A stretch of DNA of 64,000 nucleotides from an uncultured Clostridia bacterium (GCA_946500295.1 CAMMVF010000002.1:62001-126000); one strand, 5' to 3'. Positions 52,767 to 61,364 are shown, numbered from the stretch's first letter. The notes: generated by a model from the sequence alone, not told the origin. Made by a program: numbers and translations.

Positions 52767-53855
52767 TTAATCCTCGCCCTCATTACTGTACTCCTTTTGG
52801 AGAATAAAGTCTATATTCGCCCTCTCGTATCGGTTGAGCACGCTCTCGTCAAAATCTTCGGGAGCAATGATTCCGTTATACCAGGTACAGCGGTCAAAAT
52901 ACTCCTGAATTTCCTCTGTATCGAACAGCCTGCCGTGACGGGCGTAAATCTCATTTCTGGCAAGCTCCAGCTCAAATCCGTCTATCCCCTCCAAATCAGG
53001 ATAATCCAGATAACGCTCGCTGCTGTCGGGGATAATGTAGGTACTGATTTCATCGTCATTTGAGCTGTCGCTCGGCTCTGTCTCGGCCGAGGTTTCAGGC
53101 TCAGTTTGCGCCTGCGTCGACGGCTGAGTTACTATCTGAGGCTCAGATACCGTATAATCAGATCCGGTGGAGATATACAACATCACTGTCGTTCCCCTGT
53201 GTATGCTGCCACCAGCCTCGGGGCTCTGAGAAATTACATAGCCCTGCTCAACCAAATTGCTGGGCTGTTCGGATATCCTCACCTCAAGTCCCAACTGCTC
53301 AAGCTGCGACTCGGCGTCTTCCTGTGTCAAGCCGATAAGATAAGGCACCTCCACCGGTATGCTGTCCACCGTTGTGGGCGCTGTCGGCTCAATTACAGAG
53401 CTGGTTTGAGTAGGGATCGACTCTCCGTCAGAGCAGCTTCCGCCGAACACCACCGCCGCAAAAATTATCATTGCAGTTATCAGAATCGCACCTATTACGA
53501 TTATTGCTATAAAGAGATTTTTATGATTTTTTGTCTTCTCGTTTCCGTTTTCGTCTATATCCATCGGGGCGTAGGGAGCTTCGTAAGTTGATTCTACCCT
53601 GTCGAAAACTCTCGTCTCCGAGTTTGAATTTTGTCCCGGCACCTCCGAGTATCCGTCGGAATAATCCTCTATTGCGTTGTCCTTAGGGTTACTTACGTCC
53701 CCATTTTCTATTGTATTGTTGTCCTCGTCAATTTCATTTTCCGGCGAGCTGTTGTAAGGCTCACGATCACTATTCACAGTCTCCAAATCAACACCACAAT
53801 ATGGGCAAAACCTTGCTCCATCGCTTACTGTTTTTCCGCAGCTAAAACATTTCAT
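52767..53855 (-). CDS. Zinc-ribbon, PASTA and YARHG domain membrane protein
   Basis: About 362 residues. N-terminal zinc ribbon with CFSCGKTVSDGARFCPYCG (two CxxC), an acidic Asn-rich linker, one membrane helix (about 115-135, FIAIIVIGAILITAMIIFAA), then outside the cell a PASTA domain (about 165-230, VEVPYLIGLTQEDAESQL), a Thr/Glu/Ser-rich linker, and a C-terminal YARHG domain (LARNEIYARHGRLF). PASTA domains bind cell-wall peptidoglycan or beta-lactams. No kinase domain, so a wall-sensing or structural role is inference. ATG at 53855 is preceded by AAGGCAGTGAT. Confidence 0.85.
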   Translation of the reverse strand: MKCFSCGKTVSDGARFCPYCGVDLETVNSDREPYNSSPENEIDEDNNTIENGDVSNPKDNAIEDYSDGYSEVPGQNSNSETRVFDRVESTYEAPYAPMDIDENGNEKTKNHKNLFIAIIVIGAILITAMIIFAAVVFGGSCSDGESIPTQTSSVIEPTAPTTVDSIPVEVPYLIGLTQEDAESQLEQLGLEVRISEQPSNLVEQGYVISQSPEAGGSIHRGTTVMLYISTGSDYTVSEPQIVTQPSTQAQTEPETSAETEPSDSSNDDEISTYIIPDSSERYLDYPDLEGIDGFELELARNEIYARHGRLFDTEEIQEYFDRCTWYNGIIAPEDFDESVLNRYERANIDFILQKEYSNEGED

Positions 53856-53933
53856 TACATCACTGCCTTTCGTCATAGATTATACTAAAGCTACGCCTCC
53901 TCGACCAAAGCTAAATATAATCCTCTCGACAAA

Positions 53934-53962
53934 ATTATACAACCTTTCACGAAATATTACAA
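53934..53962 (-). promoter_or_regulatory. Promoter of the PASTA/YARHG gene
   Basis: Minus strand: TTGTAA (53962-53957), 17-nt spacer, TATAAT (53939-53934), 79 nt before the start codon. Confidence 0.7.
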
Positions 53963-53995
53963 CCAAAAGACTGAATTTGTAAAAAACACGGTTGC

Positions 53996-54055
53996 AAAAA
54001 TTAAGCCGCCGTGCAGCCAATCAAAGGCTTAACGTGGCGGTTAAAGTACGGCGGC
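53996..54055 (-). terminator. Probable terminator after the phosphoglycerate mutase gene
   Basis: Minus strand: GCCGCCGT (54055-54048) pairs with ACGGCGGC (54012-54005) around an internal AGCC/GGCT hairpin, followed by TTAATTTTT. Confidence 0.6.
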
Positions 54056-54082
54056 AAAGTAAAATACAAAGTAAAATATATA

Positions 54083-55294
54083 TTATTTCCCCAAAAATCT
54101 GTTCATGAGAGTACAGCCCTTTTCAATATATACGCCGGTGGATTTTGCGCTCTCCTCGTCGAATACGGTAACTCCGCTTTCTCTCTCGTCAAAGCTGCGG
54201 TAAATGAGATACGGCACAGGGTCGGAGCAGTGGGTGCGAATTGCCAGCGGCGTCGGGTGGTCGGGCAGCACCATAACTGCGTAATCTCCATACTTTTTCA
54301 GCTCGGATATGAGCGGGGTGAGGATTTTCTCATCAATCAGCTCTATCGCCCTTATCTTATTTTCGGTCTCGCCCCTGTGTCCGCACTCGTCCGGTGCTTC
54401 TACATGAATATAGGCAAAATCGCAACCGTTTTTCAAACAGTCAAGAGCCGCTTGGAGCTTGCCTTCAAAATTTGTATCTATATAACCCGTAGCCCCTTGA
54501 ACCTCAGGGGTCTCCATCCCGGCGCAGATTCCTATACCCTTTAAAAGGTCAACTGCGGAAATAACCGCACCCTTAAGTCCGAATTTACTCTCAAAGCTGT
54601 CAAGAAGAGGCTTTTGTCCCTCGCCCCACAGCCAAATAGAATTTGCCGGGCGGCGCCCCGCCTTAATTCTCTTTATATTCACCGGGTGATCCTTCAAAAG
54701 CTCATAGCTGCGCTTTTGAAGCTCATACAGCTTGGGCGTACCCTCTCCCTTTGGAATATAGTCGGTAATCCTTCTGCCCGTTATGTCGTGCGGAGGTGTA
54801 AGCTCTCCGGGGTGAGGTATGCCCTTATCCCAAACGAGGCAATGACGGTAGCTAACGCCCGAGTAAAAGGTAAATTCCTCGTTTCCAAGCTTTGACTGTA
54901 TAAATTCAATCAGCTCGCGAGCCTCTTCGGTGGAGATATCATCAGCACAGTAATCCACCATTGTTTTGTCCTCATAATTCTCCTCATCGCTCAGTGTGAC
55001 AAGGTTACAGCGCAGTGTAACATCGCTTTCCTTGAGATCTATTCCAATGCTTGCCGCCTCGAGCGGTGAGCGCCCCGTATAGTATACGGCGGGGTCATAG
55101 CCCATGACTGAAAGGTTGGCCACGTCACTGCCGGGCTTTAAACCCTCGGCTACAGTTTTGACAAGCCCCACCTCCGACTTGGGAGCAAGAGCGTTCATCA
55201 TATCTTTCTTTGCCACAGACATAGGAGTTTTACCGCCAAGACTCTCAACCGGGTAATCCGCCATGCCATCGCAAAGCACTACTACATACTTCAA
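54083..55294 (-). CDS. apgM: Cofactor-independent phosphoglycerate mutase, ApgM-type
   Basis: Interconverts 3- and 2-phosphoglycerate; member of the alkaline phosphatase superfamily. About 403 residues. KYVVVLCDGMADYPVESLGG holds the metal-binding Asp, DVANLSVMGYDP the catalytic Ser region, and VMVLPDHPTPLAIRTH and IHVEAPDECGHRG other metal ligands. I place the start at the TTG at 55294, 8 nt after AAGG, because homologues begin MKY; the GTG at 55303 adds three residues. Related proteins can act as phosphohomoserine mutases. Confidence 0.88.
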   Translation of the reverse strand: MKYVVVLCDGMADYPVESLGGKTPMSVAKKDMMNALAPKSEVGLVKTVAEGLKPGSDVANLSVMGYDPAVYYTGRSPLEAASIGIDLKESDVTLRCNLVTLSDEENYEDKTMVDYCADDISTEEARELIEFIQSKLGNEEFTFYSGVSYRHCLVWDKGIPHPGELTPPHDITGRRITDYIPKGEGTPKLYELQKRSYELLKDHPVNIKRIKAGRRPANSIWLWGEGQKPLLDSFESKFGLKGAVISAVDLLKGIGICAGMETPEVQGATGYIDTNFEGKLQAALDCLKNGCDFAYIHVEAPDECGHRGETENKIRAIELIDEKILTPLISELKKYGDYAVMVLPDHPTPLAIRTHCSDPVPYLIYRSFDERESGVTVFDEESAKSTGVYIEKGCTLMNRFLGK

Positions 55295-55329
55295 AGCTAT
55301 CACCTTTTCAAAATTACTTTTACCGTATA

Positions 55330-55358
55330 ATTATATAGCCAAAGCGAATTTTAATCAA
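55330..55358 (-). promoter_or_regulatory. Promoter of the phosphoglycerate mutase gene
   Basis: Minus strand: TTGATT (55358-55353), 17-nt spacer, TATAAT (55335-55330), 36 nt before the start codon. The rest of the 308-base gap holds repeat E5 and the pyrF terminator. Confidence 0.7.
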
Positions 55359-55440
55359 GCAAAAAGGCGGAAATAAAGAAAAGAGTTGAGCACTGACTAC
55401 TCAAAACATCTGAAGCTGCCACATATCAAATTAATTTAAA

Positions 55441-55547
55441 TCGTCGCCGGGGAGCTTCGCTCCTCAGGGTTGGGGGATTAAACCTCACCGAAAGGCCGAA
55501 TGTCCCCGCCGCCTACTCAGGCGGAGAACATCGGCGACTTGCTTATA
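55441..55547 (+). repeat. Mosaic intergenic repeat, copy E5
   Basis: Begins TCGTCGCCGG after TTTAAA, then GGAGCTTCGCTCC hairpin, GGATTAAACCTCACCGAAAGG (degenerate middle stem), CCGCCTACTCAGGCGG hairpin, and end CATCGGCGACTTGCTTATA. It has the middle and right modules but not the left one, and ends against the pyrF terminator. Confidence 0.85.
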
Positions 55548-55548
55548 T

Positions 55549-55583
55549 AAAAAAGCTGCCGCAAATCTTGACCATTTGCGACA
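55549..55583 (-). terminator. Terminator of the pyrC-pyrF operon
   Basis: Minus strand: UGUCGCAAAU pairs with AUUUGCGGCA (10 bp, one G-U), loop 7 nt, then GCUUUUUU. It lies 20 nt after the pyrF stop. Confidence 0.78.
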
Positions 55584-55602
55584 ACCCAAAATTGTATATT
55601 TA

Positions 55603-56538
55603 TCAGTCTTTCTTAATTTCCCCTGTCACATCAGTGAGGAGCTTTTTCATCTTCAAAGCCTCGTCCCTTGCTGCGGCGGCAAAGTCGCCTTCGGCACAGC
55701 CCGACTTTTGCCATGCGCACATAATTCCTCTTGACGAGTTCACTATTGCGCCGAGCCCGTTTTTATCAAATGCACCTGCGATATCGTCCGCCGTACCGCC
55801 CTGAGCGCCATACCCGGGCACCAGGAAGAAGGTGTGGGGCAACTCCAGGCGAAGCTCAGTGAGCTGCTCCGGATAGGTAGCGCCGACCACAGCTCCTACT
55901 CCAGAATATCCGTATCTGCCGGGAAGTTCTTCTCCCCATCTCTCGCACAGCTTACCCATGTGAAGGTAAATTGTCTCGCCGCCCTCGAGCTCGAGGTTTT
56001 GCAGCTCGCCAGAGCTGGGGTTGGAGGTTTTAACGAGGACAAACATACCCTTATCCTCCGCCTTGGCAACCTCAATCACCGGTGCAATTCCGTCAGTTCC
56101 GAGATAGCCGTTTACCGTCAGCGCGTCAGCGCCGAAGGCAGTGACGCGCTCGCCCTCTATCTCGGTTTTGCCGAGATGAGCAGCGGCATAAGCCTGCATT
56201 GTTGTGCCTATGTCGTTGCGCTTTGCATCGGTTATGACGAACATTCCCTTCTCCTTTGCATAGGAGATTGTCCTCTCAAGCGCCCTGACGCCCTGCCAGC
56301 CGTACATCTCGTAATAAGCCGCCTGCGGCTTTACCGCCGGTACAATATCGCATAGAGAATCTATAAGTCCTTTGTTAAACTGCCACAGCGCCTCAGCCGC
56401 ACCCTCGAGGGTTTTGCCGTACTGCTCGAAGGCTGCGCTCTTTATATATTCGGGAATGTAGCCGAGCTTTGGGTCAAGCCCTGCCACAGTAGGATTTTGC
56501 TTTTCAACTATTTTTTCAATAAGTCTATCAAATGACAT
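55603..56538 (-). CDS. pyrF: Orotidine 5-phosphate decarboxylase (type 2)
   Basis: Last step of UMP synthesis. About 311 residues, the long type 2 form. The catalytic Lys-Asp motif is FVITDAKRNDIGTT; also PTVAGLDPKLGYIP and VPGYGAQGGTADDIAGAF. ATG at 56538 follows GGAG by 7 nt. Lies 39 nt after pyrC. Confidence 0.95.
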   Translation of the reverse strand: MSFDRLIEKIVEKQNPTVAGLDPKLGYIPEYIKSAAFEQYGKTLEGAAEALWQFNKGLIDSLCDIVPAVKPQAAYYEMYGWQGVRALERTISYAKEKGMFVITDAKRNDIGTTMQAYAAAHLGKTEIEGERVTAFGADALTVNGYLGTDGIAPVIEVAKAEDKGMFVLVKTSNPSSGELQNLELEGGETIYLHMGKLCERWGEELPGRYGYSGVGAVVGATYPEQLTELRLELPHTFFLVPGYGAQGGTADDIAGAFDKNGLGAIVNSSRGIMCAWQKSGCAEGDFAAAARDEALKMKKLLTDVTGEIKKD

Positions 56539-56577
56539 TTCTATTCTCCTCACATTATATATTTATCAACAACTAAT

Positions 56578-57837
56578 CTATTTATCGCAGTAAACTATTT
56601 TTCCTCCCAGAACAGTGTACTTCACCCTTCCCTTGAGGGTCTTTCCCTTAAACGGGCAATTCTTTGATTTTCCATGCAGTTTATTTACATCTACTACCCA
56701 TTCCTCGTCAGGGTCAAAAATTACAACGTCAGCCGCTGCGCCTTTGCTGAGACTGCCCGCGCTTATTCCCAGGATTTTTGCCGGATTTGTACTCATCAGA
56801 CTTATTATATCGAGCAGATTAAGCTTCCCCGTATGATATAAATACGTCAACGTCACGGCAAGCGAAGTCTCCATTCCTATCGAACCGTTGGGGGCAGACT
56901 CAAAGTCGCTTTTATCCTCTGCGGTGTGCGGAGCGTGGTCGGTGGCTATGGCGTCTATTATCCCGTGCTGGAGTGCGTAAATTATAGCCTCCACGTCCTC
57001 CTCTGTTCTCAGCGGAGGATTCATTCTGTAATCGGCGTCACGCTTCAAAAGCTCCTTTTCATTCAGAGCAAAGTAGTGCGGAGCTGTCTCGGCGGAAACC
57101 TCGACAAAATTCTCCTTTGCCGACTTTATCATGTCAACCGCTTCTTTCGTGCTGACATGGCAGATATGAATCGGCACTCCGTAAGACGAAGCCAAGGCTA
57201 TCTCCCTGGCAGTGCCACAGTTTTCGGCAGCTCTGGGGATACCCTTGATTCCCAGAGCATCGGACACCTCTCCCTCGTTTATCTTTCCGCCGCTTGCGAG
57301 ATACAAATCCTCGCAATGTGCAACCACCGACATACCGAGGCTTTCAGCCTTTAACATAGCCTCGGCCATCAAGGCTGTGTCCTCCACCGGTCTGCCGTCG
57401 TCAGTCAGAGCAACTGCTCCGGCATCGCCGAGGGCTTCAATATCCGTCAACTCACGGCTTTTCAAGCCCTTTGTAATACTCGCTGCAACGTACACTCTCG
57501 CATCCGCTGATTTTGCCTTGTCAAGGATATACCTCACTGTCTCCTCGTTGTCAACCGTCGGGGCAGTGTTCGGCATTGCGAGCAGGCTCGTCACGCCGCC
57601 CGCTGCGGCCGCCTTGCACCCGGAGATTATATCCTCCTTCTCGGTCTGCCCGGGATCTCTGAGGTGAACGTGCATATCGACAAGCCCAGGAGCTGCCACC
57701 AATCCCGTGCCGTCTATAACCTCAAAGTACTCCCGAGCTTCATCGGAGATCACTCCGCCGTCTATATAGATGTCCCCGATCTCGTCTTTGTTGACCGTCG
57801 GGTCTATGATGCGTACATTTTTAATAATTAAGCCCAT
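56578..57837 (-). CDS. pyrC: Dihydroorotase
   Basis: Zinc amidohydrolase closing N-carbamoyl-aspartate to dihydroorotate. 419 residues, type I. Metal ligands: LVDMHVHLRDPGQTEKED, VVAHCEDLYLA, IHICHVSTKEAVD and the Asp in AIATDHAPHTAEDK. Lies 11 nt after the membrane protein gene upstream and before pyrF. Confidence 0.96.
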   Translation of the reverse strand: MGLIIKNVRIIDPTVNKDEIGDIYIDGGVISDEAREYFEVIDGTGLVAAPGLVDMHVHLRDPGQTEKEDIISGCKAAAAGGVTSLLAMPNTAPTVDNEETVRYILDKAKSADARVYVAASITKGLKSRELTDIEALGDAGAVALTDDGRPVEDTALMAEAMLKAESLGMSVVAHCEDLYLASGGKINEGEVSDALGIKGIPRAAENCGTAREIALASSYGVPIHICHVSTKEAVDMIKSAKENFVEVSAETAPHYFALNEKELLKRDADYRMNPPLRTEEDVEAIIYALQHGIIDAIATDHAPHTAEDKSDFESAPNGSIGMETSLAVTLTYLYHTGKLNLLDIISLMSTNPAKILGISAGSLSKGAAADVVIFDPDEEWVVDVNKLHGKSKNCPFKGKTLKGRVKYTVLGGKIVYCDK

Positions 57838-57848
57838 ACTTAGCTCCT

Positions 57849-59219
57849 TTACCTGTACTTATCCCAATAGCTGTCACTGTCAAAGTTCTTGACAAACTCA
57901 CTGTCCTCGCTTGAGCTGTGCCTTGCGGCATATCTCTCCTCACGCTGCGCCCTGCGCTTAGCCGCAGCCGCACGCTCTTTCTCGGTTTTCTCTGGTCTTG
58001 GACTGTGGCTGCGCTTCTCGCTTTCCGAAGCGTGTTTGTGCTCGTGCGCCGGCTCTTTTTCTGTTTTTGATGACTTTGCAAGCGCCCCTTTGACCTTGCC
58101 TTTAAAACCGTTCTCCTCCGGATAATCATCTACAAACGCTTCGTCGTAATCCTCGTTGTTATTTCTCGAAAGCTCATAAAGGTCTGACTGCTCAGGGTTA
58201 TCGCTTTGGTCGGCCTGCTTTATTATATCCACCTTGAGGCGAACCGGTCTGTTTTCAAAATTCTCGTCGCCCGGGGTATTTTTAAGATAGTCAAGCTGAA
58301 CCTGAGTGGGGATCTCCGACTGATCATCAAACAGGCCGTCGCTTTCTATCTCACGGAAGTAGCTCTCTGCGGCGTCCTCGCCTCTTGGGTCCTTTTTTTT
58401 GGGCTTGTGATGATGCGTTGTTCTTACGGGTTTTGCCGTCTTTACCCCTGCGTACTCGTCGCTGTCAGTCTGAGTAAGGTTGTTATCTCTTTTCTGACGG
58501 ACCTGTTTTTGTTCGCTGTGCCTATCCTTTTGCTCCGATATCACTGCCTCAGCATAATCGTCAGGCTTTGCCGAGCGCTTGCTCTTGATAGTCTTTATCA
58601 CCAAGAAAGCAAGTATTGCGGCTACCAACACGGCAATAGCCACACAGACGACCGTCCCTATCGCACCGAGCACATTGACCTCGGCTGGCTGGGTTAATAT
58701 CTCGTCAAAGACTATACTTCTTGCGGCTGTGTTGAAAATTCCGTGGTCGGAAATGGTCAACTCCCTGTTGCCGACGCTGAGCTTAAGCTCGTAATTGTAG
58801 CCGTTGACAACCGTGGAGCTTGTCAGACAGTTGTCCTCGTTGTTTATACAGTCAAAAAATATAGCCTGCGAGGTCTCATAGGTCGATATCTTGTCCGCCC
58901 CTGCGCTCTGCTGAATTTCCTGCTCTGTCTGCTCGACTTCATCCTTCGTCAAATCCTTATATGTAAATAAATCATCAGACTTTTCCGAAGTTAGAGTTAT
59001 AGTATATGTGTTATTTTCATCAGATGCATTTAGCAGTTGTCCCTCGTCCACCTCATACACAGTGTACACAGCGTCTCCGGGTATCTCCATGCTTATGCCG
59101 GGCTTGTCGATGTGTACGCTCTGACGTTCAACCTCAGCCGATACCGTCAGGCACATAACCAATGCCATCATAACAGCCGAAACACAACCGATTAGGGTTT
59201 TGATTTTTACTCTGTTCAT
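57849..59219 (-). CDS. Signal-peptide membrane protein with charged cytoplasmic tail, first gene of the pyrC-pyrF operon
   Basis: 456 residues, not recognised. A signal peptide (about 1-28, ending LTVSAEVE), an outside domain of about 155 residues that begins VHIDKPGISMEIPGDA, a membrane helix (about 187-210), and a long cytoplasmic tail of about 245 residues, first acidic and Asp-rich, then Lys/Arg/Ala-rich with SEKRSHSPRPEKTEKERAAA and ending NFDSDSYWDKYR. The tail looks disordered. Eleven nt before pyrC, so co-transcribed with pyrimidine genes; whether it is functionally linked is unknown. Confidence 0.78.
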   Translation of the reverse strand: MNRVKIKTLIGCVSAVMMALVMCLTVSAEVERQSVHIDKPGISMEIPGDAVYTVYEVDEGQLLNASDENNTYTITLTSEKSDDLFTYKDLTKDEVEQTEQEIQQSAGADKISTYETSQAIFFDCINNEDNCLTSSTVVNGYNYELKLSVGNRELTISDHGIFNTAARSIVFDEILTQPAEVNVLGAIGTVVCVAIAVLVAAILAFLVIKTIKSKRSAKPDDYAEAVISEQKDRHSEQKQVRQKRDNNLTQTDSDEYAGVKTAKPVRTTHHHKPKKKDPRGEDAAESYFREIESDGLFDDQSEIPTQVQLDYLKNTPGDENFENRPVRLKVDIIKQADQSDNPEQSDLYELSRNNNEDYDEAFVDDYPEENGFKGKVKGALAKSSKTEKEPAHEHKHASESEKRSHSPRPEKTEKERAAAAKRRAQREERYAARHSSSEDSEFVKNFDSDSYWDKYR

Positions 59220-59311
59220 ATTTCCAATCCTTTACGCTTTATTCGTAAACCTAGTTTAGTTTCAATTCAATATCGCAAAGCCGCTTTTATGCGTGCGACA
59301 TACCTTCTTAC

Positions 59312-59340
59312 ATTATACAATCAAACTCTGAAAAACACAA
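59312..59340 (-). promoter_or_regulatory. Promoter of the membrane protein-pyrC-pyrF operon
   Basis: Minus strand: TTGTGT (59340-59335), 17-nt spacer, TATAAT (59317-59312), 86 nt before the start codon. No PyrR-type attenuator is visible in this short leader. Confidence 0.65.
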
Positions 59341-59373
59341 CCACAAAATAGCTCCGCTCCGTCTGCAAATTTC

Positions 59374-59402
59374 CAAAAAAATAAGAGACCTTCCGGTCTC
59401 TT
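59374..59402 (-). terminator. Terminator of acpP
   Basis: Minus strand: AAGAGACC / GGTCTCTT with loop GGAA, followed by ATTTTTTT; 24 nt after the acpP stop. Confidence 0.88.
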
Positions 59403-59425
59403 AAATCTTAGATTTAATCCTGTAA

Positions 59426-59653
59426 TCAGGAGTTTTTCTCAATAAAATCAACAAGGTTGCCTACAGTCTTGATATTCTCGATCTCGCTATCGGGAACCTC
59501 AACCTCAAACTCATCCTCGATTGACATGAGAAGATCAACTACATCGAGAGAATCAGCACCCAGATCATCCTGAATGGAAGTCTCTGCGGTGATCTCATCC
59601 TCTTCTACGTCGAACTGCTCAGAAAGGATACTCTTTACCTTCTCCAGTACCAT
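59426..59653 (-). CDS. acpP: Acyl carrier protein
   Basis: 75 residues, acidic, four helices. The phosphopantetheine serine is in LGADSLDVVDLLM. Carries growing chains in fatty acid synthesis. Monocistronic here, with its own promoter and terminator and no fab genes nearby. A strong AGGAGG lies before the ATG. Confidence 0.97.
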   Translation of the reverse strand: MVLEKVKSILSEQFDVEEDEITAETSIQDDLGADSLDVVDLLMSIEDEFEVEVPDSEIENIKTVGNLVDFIEKNS

Positions 59654-59789
59654 AAATTTTACCTCCTGTTAATTTTTTGGACGCATTGCCTCCGGGTTAT
59701 AGACAAACCACATAAAAATGTGATAAAATGTAAGCTAAGACAGAGACAAATTTCGCACTTACATGCAGCGCCGTATTTGCTACAAACAC

Positions 59790-59818
59790 ATATTATTAGC
59801 AAATCAAGTCTTTGTCAA
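59790..59818 (-). promoter_or_regulatory. Promoter of acpP
   Basis: Minus strand: TTGACA (59818-59813), 17-nt spacer, TAATAT (59795-59790). Leader of about 130 nt with a small CACAT/ATGTG inverted repeat near 59710; no FapR-like box was recognised. Confidence 0.65.
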
Positions 59819-59912
59819 TTACAATTTTGTAATTTTTATATTTTTTATATAATTTACACGTGAATCTCTCCATGATTATTTATTTTTACACTTACAGAAA
59901 GCAGGTTTTGTT

Positions 59913-60767
59913 ATGAAAAAACAGTATGCAGTCATAGGTCATCCGATCGGTCACACGATGTCGCCGTTCATACATAAGAGACTTTTTGAGCTTGAGGGTA
60001 TAGACGCCGAGTACGGTGTGATGGACATTACCCCCGAGGAACTCACAATGAATTACAAAGAACAGCTGTGTAAGCTCGACGGGTATAACGTTACAATCCC
60101 CCATAAACAAAACATTATACCCTTACTAAACAGCCTCGACAGCAAAGCGGAGCTGTATGGCAGCGTAAATACCGTCAATAATTCAAACGGCTGCGCAAAG
60201 GGCTACACCACAGACCCCAACGGCTTTTTGAAGGCTTTAGAGCACCACAATATGCCCTTGAAATACAATGTCGTCATACTCGGCACCGGCGGAGTTGCAA
60301 GGGTAATGGCGTTTGAAGCGGCTATTGCGGGCTGTGCGTTGACCATTGCAGTAAGAGAAAGTGATTTACATACGGTCGCAGCGCTTGCAGCTGAGCTCAA
60401 ACAGAAGGTCAGGGGCGTAACCGTAGATACCTGCAAAATAAGCAGGCTCGACCACTTTGAAAAAACCACGATAGATTTGCTGATAAACGCCACCCCGGTC
60501 GGAATGTATCCGAATGACGATGCTTGTCCCATAGGTGATGATATAATCAAAAGATGCACAAATGTCTTTGACGCTGTTTACAACCCGCTCGAGACCGCGC
60601 TCGTAAAAAAAGCAAAGGCCAACGGTGCAAATGCAGCGGGCGGCATGTCGATGCTGGTATGGCAGGCCGTAGTATCTCACGAGATATGGAATGGTACTAG
60701 CTTTAATTCTGACGACATAGAGAAGCTCTGTGCCGACAGCGCAGAATACCTTAAAAAAACATTTTAA
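59913..60767 (+). CDS. aroE: Shikimate dehydrogenase
   Basis: NADPH-dependent reduction of 3-dehydroshikimate. 284 residues. YAVIGHPIGHTMSPFIHKR with the substrate Ser, the catalytic Lys and Asn in GYNVTIPHKQNIIP, the dinucleotide site VVILGTGGVARVMAFEA, and NATPVGMYPN. Followed 38 nt later by aroK. Confidence 0.95.
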   Translation: MKKQYAVIGHPIGHTMSPFIHKRLFELEGIDAEYGVMDITPEELTMNYKEQLCKLDGYNVTIPHKQNIIPLLNSLDSKAELYGSVNTVNNSNGCAKGYTTDPNGFLKALEHHNMPLKYNVVILGTGGVARVMAFEAAIAGCALTIAVRESDLHTVAALAAELKQKVRGVTVDTCKISRLDHFEKTTIDLLINATPVGMYPNDDACPIGDDIIKRCTNVFDAVYNPLETALVKKAKANGANAAGGMSMLVWQAVVSHEIWNGTSFNSDDIEKLCADSAEYLKKTF

Positions 60768-60805
60768 ACATTTTGCTTGCAGAAAATTATACGAGGGGTG
60801 ATAAT

Positions 60806-61333
60806 ATGAAGGAGGGCGCTCCCATAGTGCTGTGCGGCTTCATGGGCTGCGGCAAAACCACCGTCGGCAAAATCATCTCAAAGCGCACTAACCTTGAATT
60901 TATCGACATGGACATTTATATAGAGCAAAAAGAGGGAATGAAAATTAAAGATATCTTCGCCCGACGCGGCGAGGGCTACTTCAGAGATTTGGAACACAAG
61001 GCCTGCAAGGAGCTTGCCGCCAGAAAAAACTGCGTGATAAGCTCCGGAGGAGGGGCGATGACCTTTGAGCGCAACGTCAAGGCTATGGAAAACGACGCCA
61101 TAATAGTCCTGCTGAGCGTGCCGCTTGATGAGATACGATACCGACTGAGAAACGACACCAAGCGCCCCCTGCTTCAGCGACCCGACAAGGACGAGGCGAT
61201 GAAGGAGCTGTACGAAAAGCGGCTGCCATACTACCATGCCGCCGCACGCTTCGTAATTCACCCGGGAAAAACCCCTGCGGCAACAGCTGAAAAAATCATC
61301 GAGATACTAAAGCTTCCGAAAGTCGAAAAATAA
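60806..61333 (+). CDS. aroK: Shikimate kinase
   Basis: Phosphorylates shikimate with ATP. About 175 residues. P-loop VLCGFMGCGKTTVGKII, substrate-binding FIDMDIYIEQ, FRDLEHKACKEL, VISSGGGAM and RPLLQRPDK (lid Arg). ATG at 60806 has GAGGGGTG upstream; the earlier in-frame ATG at 60773 does not. Confidence 0.96.
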   Translation: MKEGAPIVLCGFMGCGKTTVGKIISKRTNLEFIDMDIYIEQKEGMKIKDIFARRGEGYFRDLEHKACKELAARKNCVISSGGGAMTFERNVKAMENDAIIVLLSVPLDEIRYRLRNDTKRPLLQRPDKDEAMKELYEKRLPYYHAAARFVIHPGKTPAATAEKIIEILKLPKVEK

Positions 61334-61336
61334 TAC

Positions 61337-61364
61337 CGCCGCTGTCATTATGGCAGCGGCTTTT
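61337..61364 (+). terminator. Terminator after aroK
   Basis: GCCGCTG / CAGCGGC stem with a 9-nt loop followed by TTTT, just after the aroK stop. The remaining 140 bases before pcrA show no clear promoter. Confidence 0.7.

Noticed and set aside
59654..59912. FapR operator before acpP and a TATAAT before aroE.
   Set aside because: No FapR-type inverted repeat was found; the TATAAT at 59848 has no usable -35 at 16-18 nt.
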